Positions 1-6,746 of a stretch of DNA of 15,900 nt are shown here, one piece after another (within the stretch, counting starts at the first letter, position 1; each line of letters starts with the position of its first letter). A program made the translations under genes and the position numbers. Source of the DNA: Alphaproteobacteria bacterium (GTDB lineage: Bacteria > Pseudomonadota > Alphaproteobacteria > UBA8366). Location of the stretch: the NCBI GenBank assembly GCA_018665505.1, contig JABJCS010000652.1:1-15900 (forward strand), given 5' to 3'. The notes beneath the pieces were generated by a model, which saw only the letters and a program-made list of their open reading frames with translations, had not been told where the DNA came from and ran no database searches.

Positions 1-1534
1 CTACGTATTCGCCGGCGACGGTTGCCTGATGGAAGGCATCAGTCACGAAGCGATATCGCTCGCCGGACACCTCAAGCTCGGCAAGCTAATCTTGCTGTTC
101 GACGATAACGACATCTCCATCGACGGGCCGACCGATATGGCGGTCAGCGATAATCAATTAATGCGCTTCGAAGCCAGCGGGTGGGACACGACCCGAATCG
201 ATGGACACGATCACGGCGCCATCGCCGCCGCCATCAAGGCCGCTAAGAAGACAGACAAACCATCGCTCATCGCGTGTAAAACGGTGATCGGTTACGGTGC
301 GCCTAATAAGGAAGGCACATCCGCAACACACGGCGCCCCCCTCGGAGATGACGAAATCGCGGCGACGCGGGAGAAGCTCGATTGGCCACACGCGCCGTTC
401 GAGGTGCCGGCGGATATCCTCGATTCTTGGCGCGCCGCTGGCCGCCGCGCCGAGAATGAGCGGCAATCCTGGAACGGTCGCCTTGCCGCGATGGCCGCTG
501 ACCGACGCGCCACGTTTGAGCGCACGGTCGCGGGCGATCTGCCGGAAGGGTTCGACCAAGCCATCGACGATTATAAGAAAGAACTGGCAGCCGACCTGCC
601 CAAATTGGCGACACGCCAAGCTTCTCAGAAAACACTTAACGTGCTGACCAAGGCCGTTCCCGAGCTGATCGGTGGCTCCGCCGACCTGACTGGCTCGAAC
701 CTAACGCTGGCCGACGGCATGGACGCAGTCAGTGCGGCGAATTACGGCGGCTCGCATATTTATTACGGCGTGCGCGAGCACGGCATGGCGGCCGCAATGA
801 ACGGAATGGCGCTGCATGGCGGATTTATTCCCTACGGTGCAACCTTCTTGATCTTCACCGATTATTGCCGCCCCTCGATCCGCTTGTCCGCACTGATGAA
901 GCAGCGGGTCATCTATGTCATGACCCACGATTCCATTGGCCTTGGCGAGGATGGCCCGACCCATCAGCCGGTCGAGCAATTATCGAGCCTGCGGGCGATC
1001 CCGAACGTCAATGTCTTCCGGCCTTGCGACGCCATCGAAACGGCGGAGTGCTGGCAAATCGCACTGCAATCGACGGAAACGCCCTCGGTATTGGCGCTCA
1101 CCCGGCAGGGCTTGGCACCGACGCGCACGACACATTCTTCCGAAAATTTGTCGGCAAGGGGCGGTTATATCGCCGCTGATGCGGAGGGCGAGCGCAAAGC
1201 CACGATCCTCGCCACGGGCTCAGAAGTCGAAATCGCGCTCGCTGCTCGCGACGCCCTTCAAGCGGATGGTATCGGCACAGCGGTTGTCTCAATGCCGTGC
1301 CAAGAACTTTTCGATGCGCAGGACGACGCCTATAGATTTGAGGTATTGGGCCCAGGATCCACGCGGGTCGCGGTTGAGGCGGCTGTTCGCCTCGGATGGG
1401 ATCGCTATATTGGACTCAACGGTGGATTTGTCGGCATGGACAGCTTTGGCGCATCGGCGCCGGCGGGCCAGCTTTACGAACACTTCGGTATAACGGCTGC
1501 AGCAGTCGAAGCCGCCATTCGCGAACGAGTATAA
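1..1534 (+). CDS. tkt: Transketolase, 5'-truncated by the window edge
   Basis: Thiamine-diphosphate enzyme of the pentose phosphate and Calvin cycles that moves two-carbon ketol units between sugar phosphates in the cytosol. The reading frame is open from base 2 and gives about 510 residues, so roughly 150 N-terminal residues lie outside the window (family length about 660). The visible part opens with the GDGCLMEG diphosphate/Mg-binding motif, followed by the [10 protein letters not shown] segment. The pyrimidine-domain motif YGVREHGM has the cofactor-activating Glu codon at 776-778, followed by [15 protein letters not shown] and [15 protein letters not shown]. The C-terminal domain is complete and ends at TAA (1532-1534). 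gap starts 11 bp downstream, so the two are almost certainly cotranscribed. Family assignment is certain; whether the main role is pentose phosphate or Calvin cycle cannot be told here. Confidence 0.97.
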   Translation, partial: YVFAGDGCLMEGISHEAISLAGHLKLGKLILLFDDNDISIDGPTDMAVSDNQLMRFEASGWDTTRIDGHDHGAIAAAIKAAKKTDKPSLIACKTVIGYGAPNKEGTSATHGAPLGDDEIAATREKLDWPHAPFEVPADILDSWRAAGRRAENERQSWNGRLAAMAADRRATFERTVAGDLPEGFDQAIDDYKKELAADLPKLATRQASQKTLNVLTKAVPELIGGSADLTGSNLTLADGMDAVSAANYGGSHIYYGVREHGMAAAMNGMALHGGFIPYGATFLIFTDYCRPSIRLSALMKQRVIYVMTHDSIGLGEDGPTHQPVEQLSSLRAIPNVNVFRPCDAIETAECWQIALQSTETPSVLALTRQGLAPTRTTHSSENLSARGGYIAADAEGERKATILATGSEVEIALAARDALQADGIGTAVVSMPCQELFDAQDDAYRFEVLGPGSTRVAVEAAVRLGWDRYIGLNGGFVGMDSFGASAPAGQLYEHFGITAAAVEAAIRERV

Positions 1535-1545
1535 GGAAACTGAAA

Positions 1546-2553
1546 ATGGCAGTGCGTGTAGGTATCAACGGTTTTGGCAGAATTGGTCGCTTGGTTATGC
1601 GGGCGGCAATCGAAGCCGGACGCGACGACATTGAATTCGTCGGCATCAACGATTTGGGCGACACGAAGAGCAACGCCCATCTGCTGAAATACGATACGGT
1701 CCATGGCCGGCTCGCCAACGAGATCACCACCGGCGACGACTGGATGGATGTCGGCAAGGGCAAGATCAAAGTCACCGCCGAACGCGACCCGGCGAAGCTT
1801 CCTTGGAAGGAGCTCGACGTTGATATCGCCATGGAATGCACCGGCATTTTCACGGATAAGGAATCCGCCTCGAAGCATCTGGAAGCCGGCGCCAAACGCG
1901 TTCTGGTCTCCGCCCCCGCATCGGGTGCCGATCTGACCCTGGTCTACGGCATCAATCACGACCAGCTGGAATCGAGCCACACGGTTGTGTCCAACGCTTC
2001 GTGCACCACCAACTGTCTCGCCCCGGTCGCTTATGTCCTAAATCAGGCCATCGGCATCGAACGTGGCTACATGACCACGATCCACGCCTTCACCGGCGAT
2101 CAGCGGACCACGGATACGCTGCATTCGGACCCGCGCCGCGCGCGTGCTGCCTCGCAATCCCTGATCCCGACATCAACGGGTGCCGCGAAGGCCGTCGGCC
2201 TCGTTCTGCCGGAACTCAACGGGAAACTCGACGGTACCTCGATCCGGGTCCCGACCCCGAACGTCTCGCTGATCGACTTCAAGTTCGATGCCGCCCGCGA
2301 CACCGACGTGGCGGAGATCAACGGTGCCATTCAACAAGCCGCCGCCGGCTCGCTGAAAGGTGTCCTGGACACCAATGACGAGCCACTCGTCTCTATCGAC
2401 TTCAACCACAACCCGGCGAGCTCGATCTTCGATCTGACGCAGACCCAGGTTCTGGAAGGCCGGTTCGTGCGCGTGTTGTCCTGGTACGACAACGAATGGG
2501 GCTTCTCCAACCGGATGTCCGACACGGCCGTCGCGATGGCAGCGCTCGGCTAA
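1546..2553 (+). CDS. gap: Type I glyceraldehyde-3-phosphate dehydrogenase
   Basis: Interconverts glyceraldehyde 3-phosphate and 1,3-bisphosphoglycerate in the cytosol using NAD(P). The product is 335 residues, the normal length. The start is the ATG at 1546, giving [15 protein letters not shown], 6 bases after the AGGAAACTG region that follows the tkt stop; an in-frame extension upstream would run back through the end of tkt and is rejected. Visible landmarks are the Rossmann GFGRIGR motif (residues 9-15), the NDL element near residues 35-37 that is usual in NAD-type enzymes, the active-site [12 protein letters not shown] with catalytic Cys153, and the C-terminal [13 protein letters not shown] signature. 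It forms an operon with tkt and probably with the small gene 24 bp downstream. pgk, a common next gene, is missing here. Confidence 0.97.
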   Translation: MAVRVGINGFGRIGRLVMRAAIEAGRDDIEFVGINDLGDTKSNAHLLKYDTVHGRLANEITTGDDWMDVGKGKIKVTAERDPAKLPWKELDVDIAMECTGIFTDKESASKHLEAGAKRVLVSAPASGADLTLVYGINHDQLESSHTVVSNASCTTNCLAPVAYVLNQAIGIERGYMTTIHAFTGDQRTTDTLHSDPRRARAASQSLIPTSTGAAKAVGLVLPELNGKLDGTSIRVPTPNVSLIDFKFDAARDTDVAEINGAIQQAAAGSLKGVLDTNDEPLVSIDFNHNPASSIFDLTQTQVLEGRFVRVLSWYDNEWGFSNRMSDTAVAMAALG

Positions 2554-2577
2554 AGCTTCGGCTACACTGTCGCCACC

Positions 2578-2991
2578 ATGCCGGCGGACAGAAAAGCAAT
2601 CACCCTCTACGGCCTGCCGCACGCACTCGCGGCGGCAGCCGTAGCGGTGGAATTGTCGACACCCATCATTCTACTCAGCGCCCCGGCGGCGGCCTCTTCG
2701 GCTGGCCCCGCTTGGTTCCAATCCGTCATCCAGCAAACACGGGAGGCACACCCGGATGCCGACATCGACGCCGTCCTCGATTGCGCGGGGTTTAGCGGGC
2801 ACGCCCTCGCATCGCTGAGACAAGGACTGAAGACAATCATCTATGACGGCACCGCCAACGAAGCCGTCGATGACATCGCTGCTCAATTAGATGCGACTGT
2901 CCTGCGGGAACGGCCGAAAAGTCTCGACGCCCGTCTGGCTGAGACGAATGCCTCCTTAGAAGACGCATTGCGCGACTGGTTCGGCACATAG
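2578..2991 (+). CDS. Small uncharacterised protein downstream of gap
   Basis: A 137-residue protein with no motif that gives a function. It has alternating hydrophobic stretches (ITLYGLPHALAAAAVAVE, TPIILLSAP, IDAVLDCAGFSGHALASLR, LKTIIYD) that suggest a small alpha/beta fold. There is no signal peptide and no long transmembrane helix. Its ATG lies 24 bp after the gap stop, with no clear Shine-Dalgarno sequence, so it is probably translated from the same message as gap. From memory, proteins of similar size and start pattern occur beside glycolytic genes in other Rhodospirillales-like genomes; this was not checked. It ends just before the repeat element at 3001, which marks the edge of the accessory block. 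It is real-looking in codon use and position, but its role is unknown. Confidence 0.75.
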   Translation: MPADRKAITLYGLPHALAAAAVAVELSTPIILLSAPAAASSAGPAWFQSVIQQTREAHPDADIDAVLDCAGFSGHALASLRQGLKTIIYDGTANEAVDDIAAQLDATVLRERPKSLDARLAETNASLEDALRDWFGT

Positions 2992-3000
2992 AACCACTGG

Positions 3001-3023
3001 ATTCCCGCCGTCGCGGGAATGAC
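3001..3023. repeat. REP-like inverted repeat, single copy
   Basis: A perfect 8-bp inverted repeat, ATTCCCGC at 3001-3008 and GCGGGAAT at 3013-3020, has a 4-base loop and is followed by GAC. It matches the right half of the paired element at 6651-6722. It lies 9 bp after the stop of the small gene and ahead of the cupin gene. Such hairpins can stabilise or terminate messages, but no U-run follows, so it is called a repeat rather than a terminator. Confidence 0.8.
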
Positions 3024-3058
3024 AATGGCTAAAATCATCTCAACGAGGAGGCAAACAC

Positions 3059-3409
3059 ATGCGCATCCACAATCTGTACGAAGACGAGAACGGCGAATCG
3101 CACTTTCGCGATATCGAGATCGAATGGGCCGAGGAACGCAATTTCTCCAAATACTCGGCCCGTATGCCCGCCAACGGCATCATCTTCCGCGAGACCTCGG
3201 GCGATTACGACCTCGATTGGCATCCAGCCCCACGTCGCCAATACATCGTCAACCTGGATGCGGGTGCGCAGATCACCGCCAGCGACGGCGAAGTCCGCGA
3301 GATCAAGGCCGGTGAGATTATCCTGGTCGAGGACATCTCTGGGAAAGGCCACCTCTCGAAATCAGTCGGTGGCCAACTCCGCCACTCGCTCTTCATCCCG
3401 ATCGAATAG
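3059..3409 (+). CDS. Cupin-domain protein, function unknown
   Basis: A 116-residue soluble protein. A strong Shine-Dalgarno sequence (GAGGAGG at about 3045-3051) sits 7 bases before the ATG and fixes the start. Residues about 50-112 read as a small beta-barrel of the cupin type: HPAPRRQYIVNLDAG, then GEVREIKAGEIILVED, then a glycine and the His of SGKGHLSK. The second cupin motif (G-x5-x-G-x2-H-like) is recognisable, while the first metal-binding motif is poor, so metal binding and catalysis are uncertain. There is no signal peptide. It may share a transcript with the Gfo/Idh/MocA gene 231 bp downstream, but that gap is long enough for a separate promoter. The fold is fairly safe; no substrate can be proposed. 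Confidence 0.8.
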   Translation: MRIHNLYEDENGESHFRDIEIEWAEERNFSKYSARMPANGIIFRETSGDYDLDWHPAPRRQYIVNLDAGAQITASDGEVREIKAGEIILVEDISGKGHLSKSVGGQLRHSLFIPIE

Positions 3410-3468
3410 ACCGCGCGCGCAATAAAGAAATTGGGGACGCACCGGGGAAGATTCGACAGTCCGGTACA

Positions 3469-3482
3469 AAACCCGCGGGTTT
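3469..3482. repeat. Perfect 14-bp palindrome in the cupin-gfo gap
   Basis: AAACCCGCGGGTTT is its own reverse complement. It sits 60 bp after the cupin stop and 158 bp before the oxidoreductase start. Its symmetry would suit a dimeric DNA-binding protein or a small cruciform; no regulator gene lies next to it. The function is unproven. Confidence 0.4.
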
Positions 3483-3547
3483 CGAGTTGCGAGGACGCTT
3501 TCGCGTTAGCAAAAAGCCTGCTCTTGCGACAGCCGGAACTACTCCTC

Positions 3548-3573
3548 GTCTCTTTGAGACTTAAATGCGTCTC
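3548..3573 (+). promoter_or_regulatory. Overlapping short stem-loops upstream of the Gfo/Idh/MocA gene
   Basis: Three short blocks occur in order: GTCTC (3548-3552), GAGAC (3556-3560) and GTCTC (3569-3573). The middle block can pair with either neighbour, giving two mutually exclusive hairpins in the leader of the gene at 3641. The stems are only 5 bp, although the second can be extended with CTTT/AAAG on its outside. This is attenuator-like geometry, but short enough to be chance. Confidence 0.25.
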
Positions 3574-3640
3574 ATAAAGCAATCACGCCGCAGCGTCGAG
3601 GCGTTCTTCTGCAAAATCATCACAGGTAAGGACAATCATC

Positions 3641-4741
3641 GTGGCAGATAAAATCAGGGTCGGCATTGTCGGCGCAACCGTGACACCGGGCGGAAGTGGC
3701 TGGGGGGCGAATGCCCATGTACCGGCATTGCAAGCGTTGCCGAATTACGAACTCAAGGCCGTTTGTACCGCGCATGAGGAGACTGCGCGCGCTTCCGCAG
3801 AAAAGTTCGGCGCCGAACTCGCCTTTCACGATATGGGTGAGATGGTGGCGCATCCCGATGTCGACTTGATCGCTGTTGTAGTCCGCGTGCCTCTGCACAA
3901 ACAACTGGTCACCGCCGCGATCGACGCGAAGAAGCACGTGTGCTGCGAATGGCCGCTCGGCGCCCATCTGGCGGACGCGACGGAGATGGCCGATAGCGCC
4001 AAGGCGGCCGGGGTATCGAGTTTAGTTGGCCTTCAGGCGCAGAGTGACCCAGCGGTGATGTATGCCCGCGATCTGGTCGCCAATGGCGATATCGGCGACA
4101 TCGTCACCGTGAACCTGAGCGTGATGGTCAATGCGATCACCGAGCGGGGTGACGGACGTATCTGGCAGGGGATTCGCGCCAATGGCGCCAACCCGATGAC
4201 CATCCCAGGCGGGCACTCCATCGATGCGCTCTGTTACATTGTGGGTGAGTTCGCCGAAGTCAGTGCGCGGGTGACGACGCGCATCGACATGTGGAAGCAT
4301 GCGGTCACAGGGGACGATTTCCCCGTGGACGCGCCGGATACTGTTACTGCCACCGGATTGCTGAAAAACGGTGCCGACGTTTCCTACCAAGTGGCCAGCG
4401 TGCCCCACAATGCAAGTGGTACTCGCATGGAGATTTACGGCCGCAAGGGAACCATCGTGCTGACGTCCAAGTCCGTCAATATCGGGCCGAGCCAACTTCA
4501 CATGGCCATCGGGAATGATGCCATGGTGGAGATCACACCCCCCGACAGTTACCGCCTCATTCCGGCGGATATGGCCGCCGGTCCCGGGCGAAATGTCGGG
4601 CAGGCCTACGCCCGGTTTGCCCAGGCGCTCGAAGCGGGTGCTGCGGGCTCACCCGATTTTAACGATGCTGTCGTGCGCCACGCGCTGATCGACGCGATGG
4701 AGCGTTCTCACGTTGAGGGTAAGGTGATTAAGTTGGGTTAA
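3641..4741 (+). CDS. Gfo/Idh/MocA-family oxidoreductase, Gal80-like
   Basis: A 366-residue NAD(P)-dependent oxidoreductase that probably acts on a sugar, a polyol or a related compound. The start is GTG at 3641, with AAGGA nine bases upstream. The N-terminal Rossmann motif is written VGIVGATVTPGGSGWGANAH (residues 7-26), longer and richer in glycine than the usual GxGxxG. The family's EKP motif is replaced by EWPLG (residues 103-107), a substitution typical of Gal80-like members. The GGHSID stretch at residues 190-195 is in the place of the catalytic His/Asp region. The C-terminal domain (about 135-340) has the expected open-sheet composition, with MEIYGRKGTIVLTS near residue 265. It ends convergently with the dioxygenase gene. 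It could be a dehydrogenase or, as in yeast Gal80, a regulator that kept the fold; the conserved HxxD favours an enzyme. Confidence 0.88.
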   Translation: MADKIRVGIVGATVTPGGSGWGANAHVPALQALPNYELKAVCTAHEETARASAEKFGAELAFHDMGEMVAHPDVDLIAVVVRVPLHKQLVTAAIDAKKHVCCEWPLGAHLADATEMADSAKAAGVSSLVGLQAQSDPAVMYARDLVANGDIGDIVTVNLSVMVNAITERGDGRIWQGIRANGANPMTIPGGHSIDALCYIVGEFAEVSARVTTRIDMWKHAVTGDDFPVDAPDTVTATGLLKNGADVSYQVASVPHNASGTRMEIYGRKGTIVLTSKSVNIGPSQLHMAIGNDAMVEITPPDSYRLIPADMAAGPGRNVGQAYARFAQALEAGAAGSPDFNDAVVRHALIDAMERSHVEGKVIKLG

Positions 4742-4758
4742 GGCTCGGTAAAAGAGCC
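4742..4758. terminator. Weak bidirectional stem-loop between convergent genes
   Basis: GGCTC (4742-4746) and GAGCC (4754-4758) form a 5-bp stem with a 7-base loop directly after the TAA of the oxidoreductase gene. Transcripts from both sides converge here, so a terminator is expected. The stem is short and has no clean U-run on either strand, so it is a candidate only. Confidence 0.35.
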
Positions 4759-4786
4759 CTCACTCTTCCGCTCTTGATTTACCTTT

Positions 4787-4803
4787 GTCATTCCCGCGAA
4801 GGC
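4787..4803. repeat. Half copy of the REP-like element
   Basis: GTCATTCCCGCGAAGGC matches the left arm and loop of the paired element at 6651. The returning arm is missing: the sequence switches directly into the end of the dioxygenase gene, whose stop codon occupies 4805-4807. It looks like a truncated copy, or a junction created within one. Confidence 0.7.
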
Positions 4804-4804
4804 C

Positions 4805-5692
4805 TCAAGCGGCCGCCTGCTGCTCCGCCGTTGGGCCTTCTCCGCGCAGGGTCGTTCGGCGCATGTCGCGGGCTTCTTGCGAGGGAAACGGGCGGGCGCG
4901 ATGCATGGTGCGCCGATTGTCCCAAATCACCAGGTCGTGCTGGCGCCATTCGTGGCTGTGGACAAATTCGCGCTGGGTCGCCTGCTCCGTCAGGTCGCGC
5001 AACAGGGAGAGCGCCTCCGGACGCGGCCAGCCGAGAATGTCGCCCGCATGCGACGAGAGGTAGACCGACTTCCTGCCCGTCGAGGGGTGGGTGCGCACGA
5101 GACTTTGCCGCACCGGGCGGAAGCGACCCTGCTCCTCCTCGCTGAAATCGGTAAAGCCAAGGAGACGGCGCGAGTACATCTGCGAATGCTCGCACACCAG
5201 ATCCTCGATCAGCTCCTTAGTCTCGTCGTCGAACGACTCGTAAGCCGTGCGCATATCAGCGAACTCCGTGTTTCCGCCTTTGGATGGGATGCTGCGCGCA
5301 TGTAGGATCGAGTATTTCGCCGGCACAACCTTGAACGAGCTGTCGGAATGCCAGAGGCGGTTGCCGATGGCGAACAGGCGGCGGCGGTCGTCATAGGCAA
5401 AGGGCTTGTTGTCTTTATCCAGATTCGAGACATCGGCGAATGTCGTCGGCAGGCGGTATTCGTCCTTGCCCCGCAGGCTGGTCCCGACAGCCTCTTCCAG
5501 ATCGCCAAGGCTGCGGCTGAACGCGAGCTGCTGTTCGTCACTCAAATCCTGACCGTGGAAGACAAGCACAGCGTAGGTGTCCATCCCGTCGTGGATGGCC
5601 GCAATATCGTCGGAACCGAGAGGTTGAGTGAGATCGATGCCGGAAACTTCCCCGGCGAAACAAGGACCTACCTGTCGAATACTCAGTGTCAT
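4805..5692 (-). CDS. TfdA/TauD-family Fe(II)/2-oxoglutarate dioxygenase
   Basis: A 295-residue cytosolic dioxygenase that couples 2-oxoglutarate decarboxylation to oxidation of a substrate. The iron ligands are visible as WHSDSSF (His115, Asp117) and MHRARPF (His264). Arg275 and Arg279 follow with the spacing of the TfdA arginines that bind the substrate carboxylate and 2-oxoglutarate. The N-terminal VGPCFAGEVSGIDLTQPL is typical of the TfdA branch (2,4-D dioxygenase-like) rather than taurine dioxygenase. GAGAGGAGAG lies 4 bases before the ATG. It is the last gene of the minus-strand operon, 18 bp after the FAH-family gene. A substrate with a carboxylate is plausible by family. The C-terminus ends in a Gln/Ala tail next to a truncated repeat, so the last few residues may be recent. 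The substrate is unknown. Confidence 0.92.
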   Translation of the reverse strand: MTLSIRQVGPCFAGEVSGIDLTQPLGSDDIAAIHDGMDTYAVLVFHGQDLSDEQQLAFSRSLGDLEEAVGTSLRGKDEYRLPTTFADVSNLDKDNKPFAYDDRRRLFAIGNRLWHSDSSFKVVPAKYSILHARSIPSKGGNTEFADMRTAYESFDDETKELIEDLVCEHSQMYSRRLLGFTDFSEEEQGRFRPVRQSLVRTHPSTGRKSVYLSSHAGDILGWPRPEALSLLRDLTEQATQREFVHSHEWRQHDLVIWDNRRTMHRARPFPSQEARDMRRTTLRGEGPTAEQQAAA

Positions 5693-5710
5693 TTTACTCT
5701 CCTCTCAACG

Positions 5711-6637
5711 CTAAGCGTATTTTCCGGTTAGTTGCGGCGTATGTGCCCCTTCCAACCCCTTTTCCGCATGCTGGAGGCGCGTATCGCGCCCCCAAGTCCG
5801 TTTCAAATCGTCCCGAATGTTAAAATTTAGCCGGCCCAATCCTTCAACCTCCAACTCGATCTTATCTCCATCGAGGAACGCGTTAAGGCCGCGGTGATTC
5901 GTTCCCGTCGCCACCAAGTCACCTGGCGACAATGTGTGGATTGAACTCAGCCATTCGATACAACGCGGAATTTTATGGGCCATATCTTCGGTGTTGAAAT
6001 CCTGCATCAAGGTGCCGTTATTCCAAAGTCGCACTTGCAGCGACTGCGGATCGTCGATCTCGTCCGCCGTCACGATGTAAGGACCGATCGGCGCGAACGT
6101 GTCACGAGATTTCACCTGGAAGAACGTGTTGCCGGGCGGCGGCAGATTGCGGGCAGAGCCGTCGATGAAGTTCACATAACCGAAGATATGATCCATGGCG
6201 TTCGCCGCCGAGACATTGGTCGCCGTCTTGCCAATCACCGCACCAAGTTCCGCCTCACCCTCGAACACGGTCGCGGGGACGTCCGGCAATACCATCGTAT
6301 CGCCGCAGCCGATGACCGCCTCGGGCGCTTTGTGAAACGCGTTAATGGGTGCCGGCGCGTCGCGGGTGCCGTCCTCCATATAATTGACCGCCATGCAGTC
6401 TATCTTGCCAGGTTTCGGCAAAGGTGGGCGAATGCGCACACTGTCGACGGCCACACCGGTACCATCCGCGGCGGCGGCTTCGAGTCGCGCGCGATAATTG
6501 TCAAAATCGGCGATCAAATTGGTAATCAAATCGTGGGGGCCCGTGTGCGGGACGTCCTGAACGACTGCCGAGACATCGACCACATCAGTGCCGCGCAAAA
6601 TGCCCAATTTGAAATCCTCAAAGTACAAAATCTTCAC
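5711..6637 (-). CDS. Fumarylacetoacetate hydrolase (FAH) family protein
   Basis: A 308-residue enzyme of the FAH superfamily, which hydrolyses C-C bonds of beta-diketones or decarboxylates oxo-acids using a divalent metal. The metal ligands can be placed at FEGEAELG (Glu128, Glu130) and FIDGSAR (Asp159), with Lys176 in QVKSRDTFAPIGPYIV. The usual NYxxH loop reads NYMEDG, so the common catalytic His is not at its standard place. The sequence pattern nevertheless looks like an established subfamily rather than a broken gene. The start chosen is GTG at 6637 because GAGGGAGG lies 5 bases upstream; an ATG six codons earlier falls inside the repeat element and has no ribosome site. It is the fifth gene of the operon, after a 109-bp gap holding paired repeats. 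It may cleave a ring-opened 1,3-diketone or decarboxylate a product of the crotonases; this is inference. Confidence 0.9.
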   Translation of the reverse strand: MKILYFEDFKLGILRGTDVVDVSAVVQDVPHTGPHDLITNLIADFDNYRARLEAAAADGTGVAVDSVRIRPPLPKPGKIDCMAVNYMEDGTRDAPAPINAFHKAPEAVIGCGDTMVLPDVPATVFEGEAELGAVIGKTATNVSAANAMDHIFGYVNFIDGSARNLPPPGNTFFQVKSRDTFAPIGPYIVTADEIDDPQSLQVRLWNNGTLMQDFNTEDMAHKIPRCIEWLSSIHTLSPGDLVATGTNHRGLNAFLDGDKIELEVEGLGRLNFNIRDDLKRTWGRDTRLQHAEKGLEGAHTPQLTGKYA

Positions 6638-6650
6638 GTTAACCTCCCTC
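6635..6650 (-). promoter_or_regulatory. Ribosome binding site that fixes a GTG start
   Basis: On the minus strand GAGGGAGG (6650-6643), then five bases, then GTG (6637-6635). It is the strongest Shine-Dalgarno sequence near this start. It places translation initiation downstream of the ATG at 6655, which belongs to the adjoining repeat. Confidence 0.8.
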
Positions 6651-6722
6651 GTCATTCCCGCGAAGGCGGGGATCCAGCTAGGCGCGACGAAACTCTAGAT
6701 TCCCGCATTCGCGGGAATGACG
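6651..6722. repeat. Paired REP-like element (two inverted hairpins)
   Basis: The left unit, GTCATTCCCGCgaagGCGGGGATCCAG in form, runs 6651-6677 with one arm mismatch. The right unit has ATTCCCGC (6699-6706) and GCGGGAAT (6711-6718) around a 4-base loop, followed by GACG. The two units are inverted relative to each other around about 20 bases that begin and end near CTAG, so the outer ends GTCATTCCCGC and GCGGGAATGAC mirror one another. The element fills most of the gap between the acyl-CoA dehydrogenase and FAH genes. In a polycistronic message it would form strong hairpins that could lower expression of the last two genes or protect the upstream message from 3' decay. Confidence 0.85.
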
Positions 6723-6746
6723 CCGATGGTGCCTATAGAAATTCAT

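Noticed and set aside
3430..3441. ATTGGGGACGCA, seen again inverted at 11926-11937, with an 11-base match at 11202-11212
   Set aside because: Short matches of this length are expected by chance in 16 kb, and the 11202 copy is explained by coding for the LysR YLGDAD motif.
3565..3651. A 28-codon frame overlapping the GTG start of the oxidoreductase gene, possible leader peptide
   Set aside because: No ribosome binding site and no amino-acid bias that would suit attenuation.
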